Positions 17,333 to 26,659 of a DNA stretch of 64,000 nucleotides are shown in pieces. The notes below the pieces were generated by a model. The model had not been told where the DNA came from. It made no database searches and saw nothing but the letters and a program-made list of their open reading frames with translations. The stretch lies in assembly GCA_022071945.1 (NCBI GenBank), contig JAJVIN010000029.1:126390-190389 (forward strand), in the 5' to 3' direction. A program made the position numbers and the translations under genes. Position 1 is the first letter of the stretch, and the number at the start of each line of letters is the position of its first letter. This DNA comes from Thermoanaerobaculia bacterium (lineage in GTDB: Bacteria; Acidobacteriota; Thermoanaerobaculia; UBA5066).

Positions 17333-18321
17333 GGGATCAGGGCCGTTTTTAGCACGGTCCCCGCCGTCACCTCGGAAAAGGCGGCCTCGTATTCGTGAAG
17401 CGGCCGGAAGACCGTCACGATCTCGTCGAACGGAATCGTCCGCTCGGAAAGGAGTGTCAGGGCCCGGGCGGCTTCCGCGGGGCGGTAGTGGAAGGACCCC
17501 ATGACGTTCACTTCCTCGTAGTGGAGCACGAAGGCGGGAAAGACGACGTTGACGTCGCGCGCCATTCCGGCGAAGAGCTGGAGGGTCCCTCCGCGAGCGA
17601 CCCGAGCGAGGAGATCGGAACAGAGGTGAGGCGACCCGGTCGTGTCGATGACGGCGTCGAAAAGCCCCTTGCCCGCGCCATCCTCGAGGGTCCGCGTGGT
17701 GAAGCCGTGTCGCGCGAACGGCTCGAGGCGAGACGTCCGGCGGCCCCGGATCTCGATGTGAGACCCGGGGAACTCGTGCCGGACGACAAATGCCATGAGA
17801 AAGGCAACCGGACCTGTCCCGGCGATGAGGAAAGTCCCGCTGGACGAAGGAAGCCTGTTGACTCCCCTCACGACCGACGCGAGGGGATCGAGCAAGGCGG
17901 CCGCGTGGAGGGGCAGGCCGTCCGGGATTTCGTAGAGGCTGCGCCCGGTGGCCCTGGCCGAGACCTTGATGAACTCGGCGAAGGCTCCCCAGACAGGAGT
18001 CTCGAAACCGAAGGGACAGAGGTTCTCACGTCCCGCCCGGCACTCCCCGCACTCGCCGCACGGAGCCGAGACCGCCGCGGTGACGAGGTCGCCTGGCTGC
18101 CACGAGGCGTCTTCGCCCACGGCGACGACCTCCCCGGCGAATTCATGCCCGAGGATCACGGGGAACGGGAACTTGGGGTGTCCGCGCCGAAGAAGCTTCA
18201 AGTCCGTGCCGCACGTCAAGGCGACCCTCACACGCACCACGACCTCTCCCGTTCCGGGCCGGGGATCCGGCAGGTCGGTCAGCCTCGCGACCCCCGGCTC
18301 GGTTGCAAGAAGGGCTTTCAT
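17329..18321 (-). CDS. Zinc-dependent medium-chain alcohol dehydrogenase (first of pair)
   Basis: 330 residues from ATG 18321 (MKALLATEPGVARL), chosen because it makes the ATGA overlap with the upstream gene; the frame stays open further upstream without family similarity. Catalytic zinc ligands CGTDLKLLRRGH, GHEFAGEVV and DPLASV; structural zinc CGECGECRAGRENLC; Rossmann segment IAGTGPVAFLMAFV. Clearly diverged from the dehydrogenase that follows it, so not a recent duplicate. Two MDR enzymes in tandem could handle successive steps on one substrate or form a hetero-oligomer (both inference). Confidence 0.88.
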   Translation of the reverse strand: MKALLATEPGVARLTDLPDPRPGTGEVVVRVRVALTCGTDLKLLRRGHPKFPFPVILGHEFAGEVVAVGEDASWQPGDLVTAAVSAPCGECGECRAGRENLCPFGFETPVWGAFAEFIKVSARATGRSLYEIPDGLPLHAAALLDPLASVVRGVNRLPSSSGTFLIAGTGPVAFLMAFVVRHEFPGSHIEIRGRRTSRLEPFARHGFTTRTLEDGAGKGLFDAVIDTTGSPHLCSDLLARVARGGTLQLFAGMARDVNVVFPAFVLHYEEVNVMGSFHYRPAEAARALTLLSERTIPFDEIVTVFRPLHEYEAAFSEVTAGTVLKTALIP

Positions 18322-19613
18322 CCCAGGAAGAAGAGCGGGACGACTCCGCAGACCGCCAGGACCGCGGTCACGATCGAGACGTCCTTGGCAAGCGGCCGAC
18401 TGCCGAAAGCCAGGCAGAAGCCCCACTTCACGAGGGTGTTCGAGAGGGCCGCGACAATGATGCAGATGGCGGCCGTGTGCTCAGCGGTACCCGCCTTGGC
18501 AAGCCCGGCGATGGAGAGGGTGATGGCGTCGACATCCGTGAGCCCGGCTAGGAGCGAGATTGCGTAGAGCCCCTGGCCCGCGAAATACGTCTCGCCCACC
18601 CGAACGATCAGCAGGATGAGAGCGAAAAACAGTGCGAACTTGATCGCGGAGGAGAGCGAGAACGGGTTTTTGAGGGGAACTTCGCTCGCTCCGGTGGATG
18701 CCTCGCCAGACTTCCGGCGCTTCCACCAGCCCATCCCGACAAAGAGGAGCACGGCGAGTCCCATCCCGCCAATCGAGGGCAGGGTCATGAGGAGAAGCGG
18801 CGGATGGATGACGGCCACCATGGCCGCGACCCGGACAAACATGACGGTCCAGGCGAGGAGCACTCCGGAGGCGAGGGCTTGGTCCGAGCCGGGGTGAGCG
18901 GCGTCGTGCCCCTCGCGGCTCTGCTTGGCAAGGGAAAGGGTGACGGCCGTCGAGGAAACGAGTCCCCCCGAGAGGGCGGTGATGGCCGTTCCTTTTTCGG
19001 TCCCGAGCCACCGGACGGCCACATAACCGATGAGCGAGAGACTCGAGACCATGATGACGAGGAGCCAGAGCTTGTAAGGGTTCCAGGCTGCGAAGGGCCC
19101 CAGCTTCTTGTCAGGCAGGAGTGGCAGGACGATGAAGGTTGCGATCAAGAGCTTGAGTCCGGCGAGGATGTCGTCGTTGCCGAGCTTCTCGACCAGCGTG
19201 TGCAGGGGCCGCTTCAGCGCCAGGACGGCGGACGTGACGACAGCGAGGGCAACGGGAACCTCGGGAGGGCCCACCATCGTCAAACCCCCGAGCAGGCAGA
19301 CGCCGATCGCCGCCATTTCCGACGTCAGCCCAATGGAACCCCGGTGGGTCGTGACGTGCAAGACATAACCGGCCACGACGGTCAGGGCGACAGCCAGGAC
19401 AGTCACCGCGAAGATCCAGGGGGTCTGGAGTTCCTGTGAGATGTGGGCCGAGACGGCTCCAGTCATCGCGTAGAGGATGAAGGTCCGGAGACCTCCTGTT
19501 GATCCTTCCGGCTCGGACAGTTTCTTCTTCTCGCGTTCAACCCCCACGAGGGCGCCAATGAGGAGGGCGATCCCGAGATTCCGCACGAGAAGCGGGTCGA
19601 GTGCGGCAGGCAT
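18318..19613 (-). CDS. MgtC/SapB-family, DUF4010-type integral membrane protein
   Basis: 431 residues with about 12 predicted membrane helices. The MgtC/SapB-like N-terminus (LGIALLIGALVGVEREKK, GLRTFILYAMTGAVSAHIS) is followed by a DUF4010 region (LSGGLVSSTAVTLSLAKQS, AISLLAGLTDVDAITLSIAGL, SNTLVKWGFCLAFG). The start ATG at 19613 gives MPAALDPLLVRNLG; the longer open frame upstream is unlikely to be coding. MgtC relatives are tied to Mg2+ limitation, but DUF4010 proteins have no established substrate. It begins the long chain of overlapping genes down to tamA, which would make it the promoter-proximal gene. Confidence 0.85.
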   Translation of the reverse strand: MPAALDPLLVRNLGIALLIGALVGVEREKKKLSEPEGSTGGLRTFILYAMTGAVSAHISQELQTPWIFAVTVLAVALTVVAGYVLHVTTHRGSIGLTSEMAAIGVCLLGGLTMVGPPEVPVALAVVTSAVLALKRPLHTLVEKLGNDDILAGLKLLIATFIVLPLLPDKKLGPFAAWNPYKLWLLVIMVSSLSLIGYVAVRWLGTEKGTAITALSGGLVSSTAVTLSLAKQSREGHDAAHPGSDQALASGVLLAWTVMFVRVAAMVAVIHPPLLLMTLPSIGGMGLAVLLFVGMGWWKRRKSGEASTGASEVPLKNPFSLSSAIKFALFFALILLIVRVGETYFAGQGLYAISLLAGLTDVDAITLSIAGLAKAGTAEHTAAICIIVAALSNTLVKWGFCLAFGSRPLAKDVSIVTAVLAVCGVVPLFFLG

Positions 19614-19729
19614 GGTGCGGGGATTGTAGACGCCCGATGCGGCTGATGGCAGGACGGCAATGTGAATCTTGGGACTGTGGAATCCCGGACCGGATCTCCT
19701 GACGAAGAAGAAGCGCGCTCTGCCAGGCT

Positions 19730-20701
19730 TCAGTCTGGCGCTGCCTGGAGAAGCCCCAGGGAACCCGTGTCCGAGAGGAATCGACCCGGCTGCCGGGTGT
19801 TCGCTCGGTCTCCGAATCGCCATCGGTTCCTGTCGAGCCAACGGTCGATGAAGGCACGGCTCCCCAGGATCACGCCTTCAGAGAGGTACCGGATCCGGTG
19901 CCGGAGGGCGGCTCCCGCGGGCAGATGTCCCTCTTTCGCCTCGACTTCGGCCGCCTCCTGCCGGGTGAATCCCTTCCGGATCGGGCTCTCCTCTCCCGTC
20001 GAGTAGAGAAGCCGCCGGTACTCCGCCTGGATGGCCTTCCAGGGTCCCGTCTTCCACGAGATGAGGGTTGAGAGCCCCGCCCGGGCGGCCTCTCCGCCTC
20101 CGACGGCCTCCCCGTATCCGCAGAAGCGGTACTCCGCCGGGTCCGAGACGAGTCCGGCCCGTATGGGGTTCAGGTCGATGTAGAGGGCCATGGTGAGGAG
20201 GGCGCGGTCCTCTCCCTCGACGATGATGCTTCTGAACCGCTCTTCCCACAGGGTTCCCGTGCGCTCGTGGTTCCTGTTGTAGAAGCTCGAGAAGCGCTGT
20301 TTGAGCGACTTCATGAAGTTGGAAAGGCTCCACATCCTCCGGGTGAAGGAGTCGAGGAGATCCTGGGCGAAAGAGTCGAGGCCGGCCTTCCGGAAGGTGT
20401 CGAGGTCGTTCCGGAGTCCGGTGACGAACTTCTGGGGGTAGAGGGCGGAAACCCGCCGCAGCACTTCCTCCTCGGTCAGGACCTGAGGTTCGGGGACCTC
20501 GACGAGGATGTGGAAGTGGTTGGACATGAGGCAGTAAGTCAAGACCCTGACGCCGTAGAAGATCTCGCACTGGCGGAGGATCCTGCGGAAGGTCTCCTTT
20601 TCGGGATCGCCGAGGATGAACCTCCGGTCGACCACCCGCGACAGGCAGTGAAAGAACCCCGCCTGCGACCCCTCCTCCAGAAACGCCCTCGCCCGCCTCA
20701 C
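19730..20701 (-). mobile_element. RAYT (REP-associated tyrosine transposase, IS200/IS605-like Y1)
   Basis: 323 residues. HUH motif SNHFHILVEV (His62, His64), preceded by YGVRVLTYCLM, and the likely nucleophile Tyr141 in FYNRNHERTGTLWEERFRS, a RAYT signature. A C-terminal extension (about 230-323) is rich in Arg and lacks a clear domain. GTG start at 20701 with an upstream GGATGAGGGG ribosome site. RAYTs are single-copy, vertically inherited transposases thought to move or maintain REP-like palindromes, so this is probably domesticated rather than an active IS; no terminal inverted repeats or target duplications were found. A GACGGGGACAGACAATTTT-type motif lies 27 bp upstream of the start codon. 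Confidence 0.88.
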
Positions 20702-20727
20702 CCCCTCATCCTACCACCTCACCAAAG

Positions 20728-20745
20728 AAAATTGTCTGTCCCCGT
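20728..20745 (-). repeat. GGGGACAGAC-type motif upstream of the RAYT gene
   Basis: On the minus strand this reads ACGGGGACAGACAATTTT, directly upstream of the transposase start. GGGGACAGAC/T-rich boxes next to RAYT genes are widespread in soil and sediment bacteria (from memory), and a diverged copy in the same orientation occurs at 54511-54528. It may be a recognition site or the RAYT promoter. Confidence 0.55.
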
Positions 20746-20775
20746 CTCAGAGGAAGGTAGACTTCGGAGCCGGAC

Positions 20776-23679
20776 ATGGGAAGCGCTGAGAGAAGTCCGC
20801 GGGCACTCCGCCCCGGTTCGGTAGACATCCTGATTCTCATCGCCGGTCTCTATTTCCTCGTGCTCGCCATTCTTTCTGCCTGGGTTCTGAGCAGATACAG
20901 CGGTGAGACCAAACAGCCGGGCTACTCGGTGGTCTACTCTTCAGACGGCGTGAGGATTCGCGCCCTGGCATCCCCCCGATTCGGAGAAATCCTCCGGGAA
21001 GGCGACAGAGTCCTGGCCGTAGACAACGACCCCCGCGCAGCGGTGATCGGACCCTTCTTTCGCCTCTATGACCTCGCCCCGGGAGCTCCCTACGCTCTCA
21101 GCATCGTCCGATCCGGCCAGCTTCACGGCTCCACCATCTTCGTCCAAGTCCAGTCCCAGGAAGGGCCTGGACTCTGGTACCGCCTATCCCTTCTTCTTGC
21201 CGCCGTGGCCTTCGCCGGGACGTCGATGGTCCTCGTCGTCCTCGCTCCCAAGAATCGGCTCGTCAGGCTGGGTGCCGTTGCCAACCTCAGCGGCGCCCTC
21301 CTTCTCACCCGGACGGCTCTCACCGCAGTCAAGTACAGCCTTTCCGGCTGGGAGCATTGGATCTACTTCGCCACCACGAACATCAGCCCGGTCCACCTGG
21401 CCATCGGCTTCAGTTTCTTCTCCCGGTTCCCCCGCGGCCGGCAATCGCTGCGCTTTGCCCGCTGGGCAGAACTCCTTCTGTACGGCACCGCCGTGCCGCT
21501 CGCCCTGAGCGCGGATCTCCTCGAACGCGCCACGACCCAGCCCGGCCTCGCCGGTTCTCCCCTCCTTCTCTGGAGCCGGGTCCTACAGCCCGTCTACATG
21601 GCTTCGATCGAGGCTGTCAGCCTGACGGCGTTCGTCCTCATCTGCCTGACGCTCCTCTTCAACTACCGGAGGATCGGGGAACCCATGGAGAAGCGTCGCG
21701 CGCAGTGGGTTGTTTTCGGATGCATCTTCGGCCTCGCGCCGTGGGCCCTGTGGGAAGCGGCCGTCCTGCTGCTTCGCCTGACGACCGGGGAGAACGAAAT
21801 CCCCCCCGGGTTCTTCCGTGTCTCCGGTCAGCTTTCGAGCCTCGCGATCGGCGTTATCCCGATCGTCATCGGAATCGCGATCGCCAAGGACAGGCTTCTC
21901 GAGGTCAACACCGTGGTCCGGCAGGGACTTCAGTACCTTCTGGCCAAGAGTGTGCTGCAGGCCGCTCTCGCGACTCCGGTGGCCGTCCTCTCGGTCCTCG
22001 TTTACCTCGGCCGGCACCGGACTCTCTTCGAAATCATCTTTCAGAACTCGGCTCTCTTCTACATCTCGGCGTCCAGCGCCCTCGGCCTTCTCTTTCGCAA
22101 ACAACTGCAGGACTGGCTCGACCGGCGCTTCTTCCGGTCCTCCTACGACCGGGAAAAACTGATCACGTCGCTCGCGGAAGACATTCGTGACGCCGGCTCC
22201 CCCGAGCTCGTCGCGGACCTCGTCATCCGGAGACTCGACGAGGCCCTGCATCCTGCCGAGGTCCTGGTGCTCGTCGCTCCGGTCAAGGAAGCGGAGCCGC
22301 GAATCTTCTCCTCAGCAGGTATCGTGAGGCCCAACCCGGCGATCGCCCGGCTTCTCTTGTCGTTCGAGAAGGTCGAGGGACCCATGTTCATCACGGCGGG
22401 ACGGCGCCCCGATGGCGAAGAGGACCCATGGCTGTCGCGCAACTCCATCGAGCTCGCCGTCCCTCTTCGCCCTTCCCGGACCAGGCTCTCGGGACTGCTC
22501 CTGCTGGGGCCGCGCCTCTCCGACGAACCCTATGGTGAGAGCGATCGGGAACTCCTGGAGGTCCTCGGAACCCAGATGGCCATGGTGTTCGAGAACCTCG
22601 CTCTCAAACAGGACGTCGAGCTCGAGCGCACGGCCAAGCTCCGCCTGATCCAGCAATTCACCGAGCGGGGAGACGTGGTCAAGGAGTGCCCTCGTTGCGG
22701 CCGGTGCTTCGACGCCGACGGCGCCATCTGCTCCTTCGATGGATCTCCCCTGCAACTCTCGCTGCCGGTCAGCCGCCTCATCGACAAGAGGTACCGTCTG
22801 GACAGGCTCATCGGCAGGGGCGGCATGGGAGCTGTCTACGAAGCGACCGACCACCGCCTGGACCGGTCCGTCGCCATCAAGGTGGCGGTCGGCGACGCCT
22901 TCACCAAGCGCGAGGTTCAGGGCCGGTTCGAGCGCGAGGCCCGGGCCTGCGCCCGTCTCAACCACCCCAACATCACAGCCGTCTTCGACTACGGAACCAT
23001 CGCCGGACGCGGCGCTTACCTCGTCATGGAGCTCGTCAACGGCCGCACACTCCGAACCGAACTTTCGGAGCGAGGTCTCCTTCCGCCGGCGGAGACATCA
23101 AGACTCCTCGAGCAGCTCCTTTCGGGGCTCCTCGCGGCCCACACCAACGGCGTCATCCATCGCGACCTCAAACCCGAGAACATCATCCTCTCCCCGGACC
23201 CAGAAGGCCGCACTGCCCTGAAGATCCTCGATTTCGGCCTCGCGAAAACGTCCTTCTTCGATTTCACGCAGCCCGCGAGCCTGACGACTCCGGGGATGGC
23301 GGTCGGCACCGCAGGCTACATGTCTCCCGAACAGATCTACGGCGAGGAAGTCGACCTGAGGACCGACCTCTTCTCGGCCGGCGTCCTCGCCTTCGAGATG
23401 CTGACCGGACGGCTCCCCTTCCGCGGCACGACGGTCAGAGAACTCATGATGGCCACTCTCACCGACAGCTTCCAGCTGCCCGCAAAGGGCCCCTCCATTG
23501 TGAGGCTGACCACCGTCTTCGAACGGGCTCTCGCCCGCGAACGGGACGAGCGCTACTCGTCCTCGAAGGAAATGCAGGACCAGATGGTGCCCGCCATTTC
23601 CGCAGTGCCGGAAGGCCTCATTCCCCTGCCAGAAAGATGGAATCCCGTTCCGACGAAAATCACCCTCAAGATCCCGTGA
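20776..23679 (+). CDS. Membrane receptor-like Ser/Thr protein kinase (PDZ-TM-GAF-zinc ribbon-kinase)
   Basis: 967 residues in an uncommon order. TM helix about 17-39; a PDZ-like extracytoplasmic domain about 47-125 (GEILREGDRVLAVDNDP); about seven further membrane helices about 133-410; a degenerate GAF-like region about 450-610 ending in GTQMAMVFENLALKQDVELE; a Cys-rich ribbon about 637-660 (CPRCGRCFDADGAICSFDG); then a Hanks-type kinase about 672-945. Kinase motifs are complete: GRGGMGAVYEA, VAIK (Lys702), HRDLKPEN (Asp797), DFG (Asp819), GTAGYMSPEQ. The PDZ-7TM-GAF front resembles sensor histidine kinases, so this looks like a Ser/Thr kinase attached to a histidine-kinase-like sensor. Signal and targets are unknown; it is convergent with a CNBD-MscS channel 15 bp away. 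Confidence 0.9.
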   Translation: MGSAERSPRALRPGSVDILILIAGLYFLVLAILSAWVLSRYSGETKQPGYSVVYSSDGVRIRALASPRFGEILREGDRVLAVDNDPRAAVIGPFFRLYDLAPGAPYALSIVRSGQLHGSTIFVQVQSQEGPGLWYRLSLLLAAVAFAGTSMVLVVLAPKNRLVRLGAVANLSGALLLTRTALTAVKYSLSGWEHWIYFATTNISPVHLAIGFSFFSRFPRGRQSLRFARWAELLLYGTAVPLALSADLLERATTQPGLAGSPLLLWSRVLQPVYMASIEAVSLTAFVLICLTLLFNYRRIGEPMEKRRAQWVVFGCIFGLAPWALWEAAVLLLRLTTGENEIPPGFFRVSGQLSSLAIGVIPIVIGIAIAKDRLLEVNTVVRQGLQYLLAKSVLQAALATPVAVLSVLVYLGRHRTLFEIIFQNSALFYISASSALGLLFRKQLQDWLDRRFFRSSYDREKLITSLAEDIRDAGSPELVADLVIRRLDEALHPAEVLVLVAPVKEAEPRIFSSAGIVRPNPAIARLLLSFEKVEGPMFITAGRRPDGEEDPWLSRNSIELAVPLRPSRTRLSGLLLLGPRLSDEPYGESDRELLEVLGTQMAMVFENLALKQDVELERTAKLRLIQQFTERGDVVKECPRCGRCFDADGAICSFDGSPLQLSLPVSRLIDKRYRLDRLIGRGGMGAVYEATDHRLDRSVAIKVAVGDAFTKREVQGRFEREARACARLNHPNITAVFDYGTIAGRGAYLVMELVNGRTLRTELSERGLLPPAETSRLLEQLLSGLLAAHTNGVIHRDLKPENIILSPDPEGRTALKILDFGLAKTSFFDFTQPASLTTPGMAVGTAGYMSPEQIYGEEVDLRTDLFSAGVLAFEMLTGRLPFRGTTVRELMMATLTDSFQLPAKGPSIVRLTTVFERALARERDERYSSSKEMQDQMVPAISAVPEGLIPLPERWNPVPTKITLKIP

Positions 23680-23694
23680 CCCACTGAAGGGCTC

Positions 23695-25230
23695 TCAGGT
23701 GAGCCCGAAGAAAACCCGGATCTTCTCCGTCAGCGAACCGTGCTCCGCATTGATCCGGCGAAGACGAGCCTCTTCCGACAGCCCCTCCTTGGCAGCCAGC
23801 AGATTCACGGTCCTCGTCGCGAGGATGGCCGAGATCTCACTCGCCAGCTCCGGACGCGTCGTCATGACTTGCTGAAACCGCTCCTTCTCCAGCCGCCAAC
23901 AATCGACTTCCGTCACCGCAAGGACCGTCGCCCTCCGCGGCTCGCCCGTCAGCATCCCCATCTCGCCGAAGAAGTCCGGGGACGTCATCCGCGTGACGAT
24001 CCGCGGCTCGGCCCCTTCCACGGCGACCCTCACAATCGCCTCACCCCGGCTCATGATGTAGAGATGGTGAACGGCGTACCCCTGCACGACCATTGCCTCC
24101 CCGGGAGCAAAGGGCGCGTAGATGAGTCCATCGGCCAGGTACTCCCTCTCCTCCGAGGTGAGGGACGCAAAGAGAGGGACGCTCTCGAGAGCCCGAATTC
24201 GCGCCTGACGGTCCCTTTCTGAGTGCCGCTGGCGCTTGTCCATGTCGTCGGACGCCTCCGTGAAGATCGTGGCCGCCGGGATCGACATCGGGATTCCAGC
24301 CCGCTTCAGCGAGTAGAAGATGCGGGCCCTCACGATCGAATCGGTCGGATCGTCCTGAGCGATGTCCGTCAGCCAGTACTGGACTCCGTACTGGATCCAG
24401 CTGTCCCGGAAGTCCGTCACGAGGGCGCGCGGCGCGGGTTCGAGGGCCACGTAGGGCATCGGCTCCCGCGTGAGCGCGGTGTTCACCGCATCGATCACGG
24501 ATGCCGGGGTCGCTCTCATGTCGACATTGAAATAGATCCACCGCCTCTCCTTCATCGACCCGTCTGGCTGTTTGCCGCGAAGGAGCGCGAAGTTCTTCAT
24601 CAAGAGGCCGTTCGGGATGACGACCGTGTCGCCATTCCGCTTCAGGATCGAAACGGAGCGCCACGAGATCTCTTGCACCTTGCCGCTGTGCTCTCCGAAC
24701 TGGACCCAGTCGCCCGGCTCGATGGAGCGATCGAGCTGCAGAGCGATCCCCCCCATGACGTTGACCAGGGTGTCCTGAAGCGAAAACCCGATCACCGCCG
24801 TGATGACGGCCGATGTCGCCACGATCCCGCTGACGTCGACCCGGTACCTCGAGAAGAGATACATGACGAGCACCAGGAGCAGGAGGGTCCTCGCGAGCTG
24901 CTTGAGGATGCGGGGCGCCTCCAGCCGCACCACCCTGAGGAGTCCCTCGAAGAAGAAAACCGCCAACAGATTCAGGATGGCGATGCCCTGGAAGAGAAGC
25001 GCCAGGAAATGGACCGTGTTGGCGATCGAGTGCATCGGCACGGAGAGGAAGACGAACTCCGCGCCCCTCAGGAGGACTGAGAACGCGTAGAGGAGGATCA
25101 GGGCGGTGATGTGCCGCCGCTCCTTGCGCACGAAGGCCAGGGCCGTGAAGGCAACCACGACGAACCCGGCCAGCTGCAAGAGCGCTTCCTGGTCGAGGAT
25201 CGACATCTCGGGCGGAAGAGATGGGGCCAT
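23695..25230 (-). CDS. MscS-family channel with C-terminal cyclic-nucleotide-binding domain
   Basis: 511 residues from the ATG at 25230, preferred over the in-frame ATG at 25275 because only it has a GGAGGA site six bases upstream. Several N-terminal helices, then the MscS pore and beta domain (SAVITAVIGFSLQDTLVNVMGGI, DWVQFGEHSGKVQEISWRSV, VVIPNGLLMKNF), then a cAMP/cGMP-binding fold in the last 150 residues (FAPGEAMVVQGYAVHHLYIM, FFGEMGMLTGEPRRATVLA; the PRRAT phosphate cassette is intact). This matches the bCNG subclass, in which ligand rather than tension may gate the pore. It acts in the inner membrane. It is 85 bp downstream of rseP and may be the last gene of that operon. Confidence 0.92.
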   Translation of the reverse strand: MAPSLPPEMSILDQEALLQLAGFVVVAFTALAFVRKERRHITALILLYAFSVLLRGAEFVFLSVPMHSIANTVHFLALLFQGIAILNLLAVFFFEGLLRVVRLEAPRILKQLARTLLLLVLVMYLFSRYRVDVSGIVATSAVITAVIGFSLQDTLVNVMGGIALQLDRSIEPGDWVQFGEHSGKVQEISWRSVSILKRNGDTVVIPNGLLMKNFALLRGKQPDGSMKERRWIYFNVDMRATPASVIDAVNTALTREPMPYVALEPAPRALVTDFRDSWIQYGVQYWLTDIAQDDPTDSIVRARIFYSLKRAGIPMSIPAATIFTEASDDMDKRQRHSERDRQARIRALESVPLFASLTSEEREYLADGLIYAPFAPGEAMVVQGYAVHHLYIMSRGEAIVRVAVEGAEPRIVTRMTSPDFFGEMGMLTGEPRRATVLAVTEVDCWRLEKERFQQVMTTRPELASEISAILATRTVNLLAAKEGLSEEARLRRINAEHGSLTEKIRVFFGLT

Positions 25231-25315
25231 CTCGAGTCCTCCCTCTCGAGGGGAGTTTCCGAATCCTCCCCCCATTCTGCGCGCAAACGGCGGACGGGAC
25301 GAGGGGGATCCGCCC

Positions 25316-26650
25316 TTAGAAGCTGATGTTCTTCACCACGTCGAGCGCCAGGACGGTCGCCATCAGGAGGACGAGGAACACGAACCCGGCCTGCAGCAGC
25401 CGCTCCTTGACCTTCAGGGAAAAGTCACGGCGAGCCACCGATTCCAGGAGGAGGATCGTGATCTGCCCTCCGTCGAGCATCGGAATCGGCAGGAGGTTCA
25501 GAAGCCCCAGCTGCAAGGACAACATGCCCATCAGGCTTAGAAGGGCTGCCAGTCCCGTTCGCGCCGCCTCTCCCGAGAACTTCGCGATGTCGATCGGTCC
25601 AGAGAGCTGCCTCATCGAGCCCCCGCCCGTGACCAGGCGGCCGACCGTCGCGAAGGTCGTTCGAGTCTGACGCCAGGTCTCGTCCACCGAGGCGGCAATC
25701 GCCTGCCCGAACGGCAGGGATTTCTTGATCGTCTCGGTCTTGGGGGCAAAGCCGATCTTCCAGGAGTTCCCTTCCTTGCGGGGGGTGATGAGGAGCTTGA
25801 TTTCCTGCCCGCCGCGGCCCACCACGACCTCGACAGGCCTGGCGCCCGTCGTGTCGAAGTCCGCTGCCGCCTCTCGCAGCTTTCTGACGATGTCGTAGTA
25901 GCCGCTCACCGGCTTGCCGCCAACCGAGAGCACCTTGTCTCCCTGCTTCAGGCCCGCCTTCTCGCCGGGATACCCCGAGACGACCCGAGCCACGACCGGC
26001 GGGAGATCCGGGTTGAGGCCCGTATAGCCGATGTCGTACTTCGTTCTCGGCTCCGGCCGGACGACGAGCTCCATGGGCTGGCCCTGACGGAGGATCCCAA
26101 CCTTGATCTCGTCGCGAGGCGCCATCCCGAGATCGAGCTCCACGTCGCGCCAGGTCGAGACCGGACGGCCCGCGATGGAGACGATCTCGTCCTCGACCTT
26201 TACCCCCGCCTGTTCCGCCGGACTTCCGGAGTCGATGTGCTTGACGACAGGTTTCTCTTCCTGGTACTTCGCAACCTCGATCCCCGCCATGAACGAGCCC
26301 GCGGTCAAGAGGATCGCCAGCACGATATTGAAGGCCGGCCCCGCGAACAAGATCAGGAGCCTCTGCCATCTCGCCCCGACCTGAGCCGCCTGCTGGGCCG
26401 TCCCGTCCACCATGTCGGACTCGTCCGGGCCAAGGCCGGCAACCTTGACGTAGCCGCCGAGCGGGATCAGGGAGACCCGGTAGTCGGTCTCGCGCCACTT
26501 GAAGCCAAAGAGCCGCTTGCCGAAGCCGACCGAGAAGACCTCCACGGGAAACCGGAACAGTTTCGCCAGGAGGTAGTGGCCCCCCTCGTGGAAGACGATG
26601 AGGACCGACAAGACCAAGATCAGGGCAAGGATGTTGACCGGAATATCCAT
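25316..26650 (-). CDS. rseP: RseP-family site-2 intramembrane zinc metalloprotease
   Basis: 444 residues. Zinc motif HEGGH (His21-His25) in the first membrane helix, two PDZ domains in the middle (GSPAEQAGVKVEDEIVSI and YPGEKAGLKQGDKVLSVGG), and the second motif NLLPIPMLDGGQ in a later helix. It cleaves membrane-spanning anti-sigma factors or signal-peptide remnants within the inner membrane; its substrate here is unknown because no RseA-like gene is present. It follows dxr by 9 bp, the frequent uppS-cdsA-dxr-rseP order. Confidence 0.96.
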   Translation of the reverse strand: MDIPVNILALILVLSVLIVFHEGGHYLLAKLFRFPVEVFSVGFGKRLFGFKWRETDYRVSLIPLGGYVKVAGLGPDESDMVDGTAQQAAQVGARWQRLLILFAGPAFNIVLAILLTAGSFMAGIEVAKYQEEKPVVKHIDSGSPAEQAGVKVEDEIVSIAGRPVSTWRDVELDLGMAPRDEIKVGILRQGQPMELVVRPEPRTKYDIGYTGLNPDLPPVVARVVSGYPGEKAGLKQGDKVLSVGGKPVSGYYDIVRKLREAAADFDTTGARPVEVVVGRGGQEIKLLITPRKEGNSWKIGFAPKTETIKKSLPFGQAIAASVDETWRQTRTTFATVGRLVTGGGSMRQLSGPIDIAKFSGEAARTGLAALLSLMGMLSLQLGLLNLLPIPMLDGGQITILLLESVARRDFSLKVKERLLQAGFVFLVLLMATVLALDVVKNISF

Positions 26651-26659
26651 TCAGCTCTC

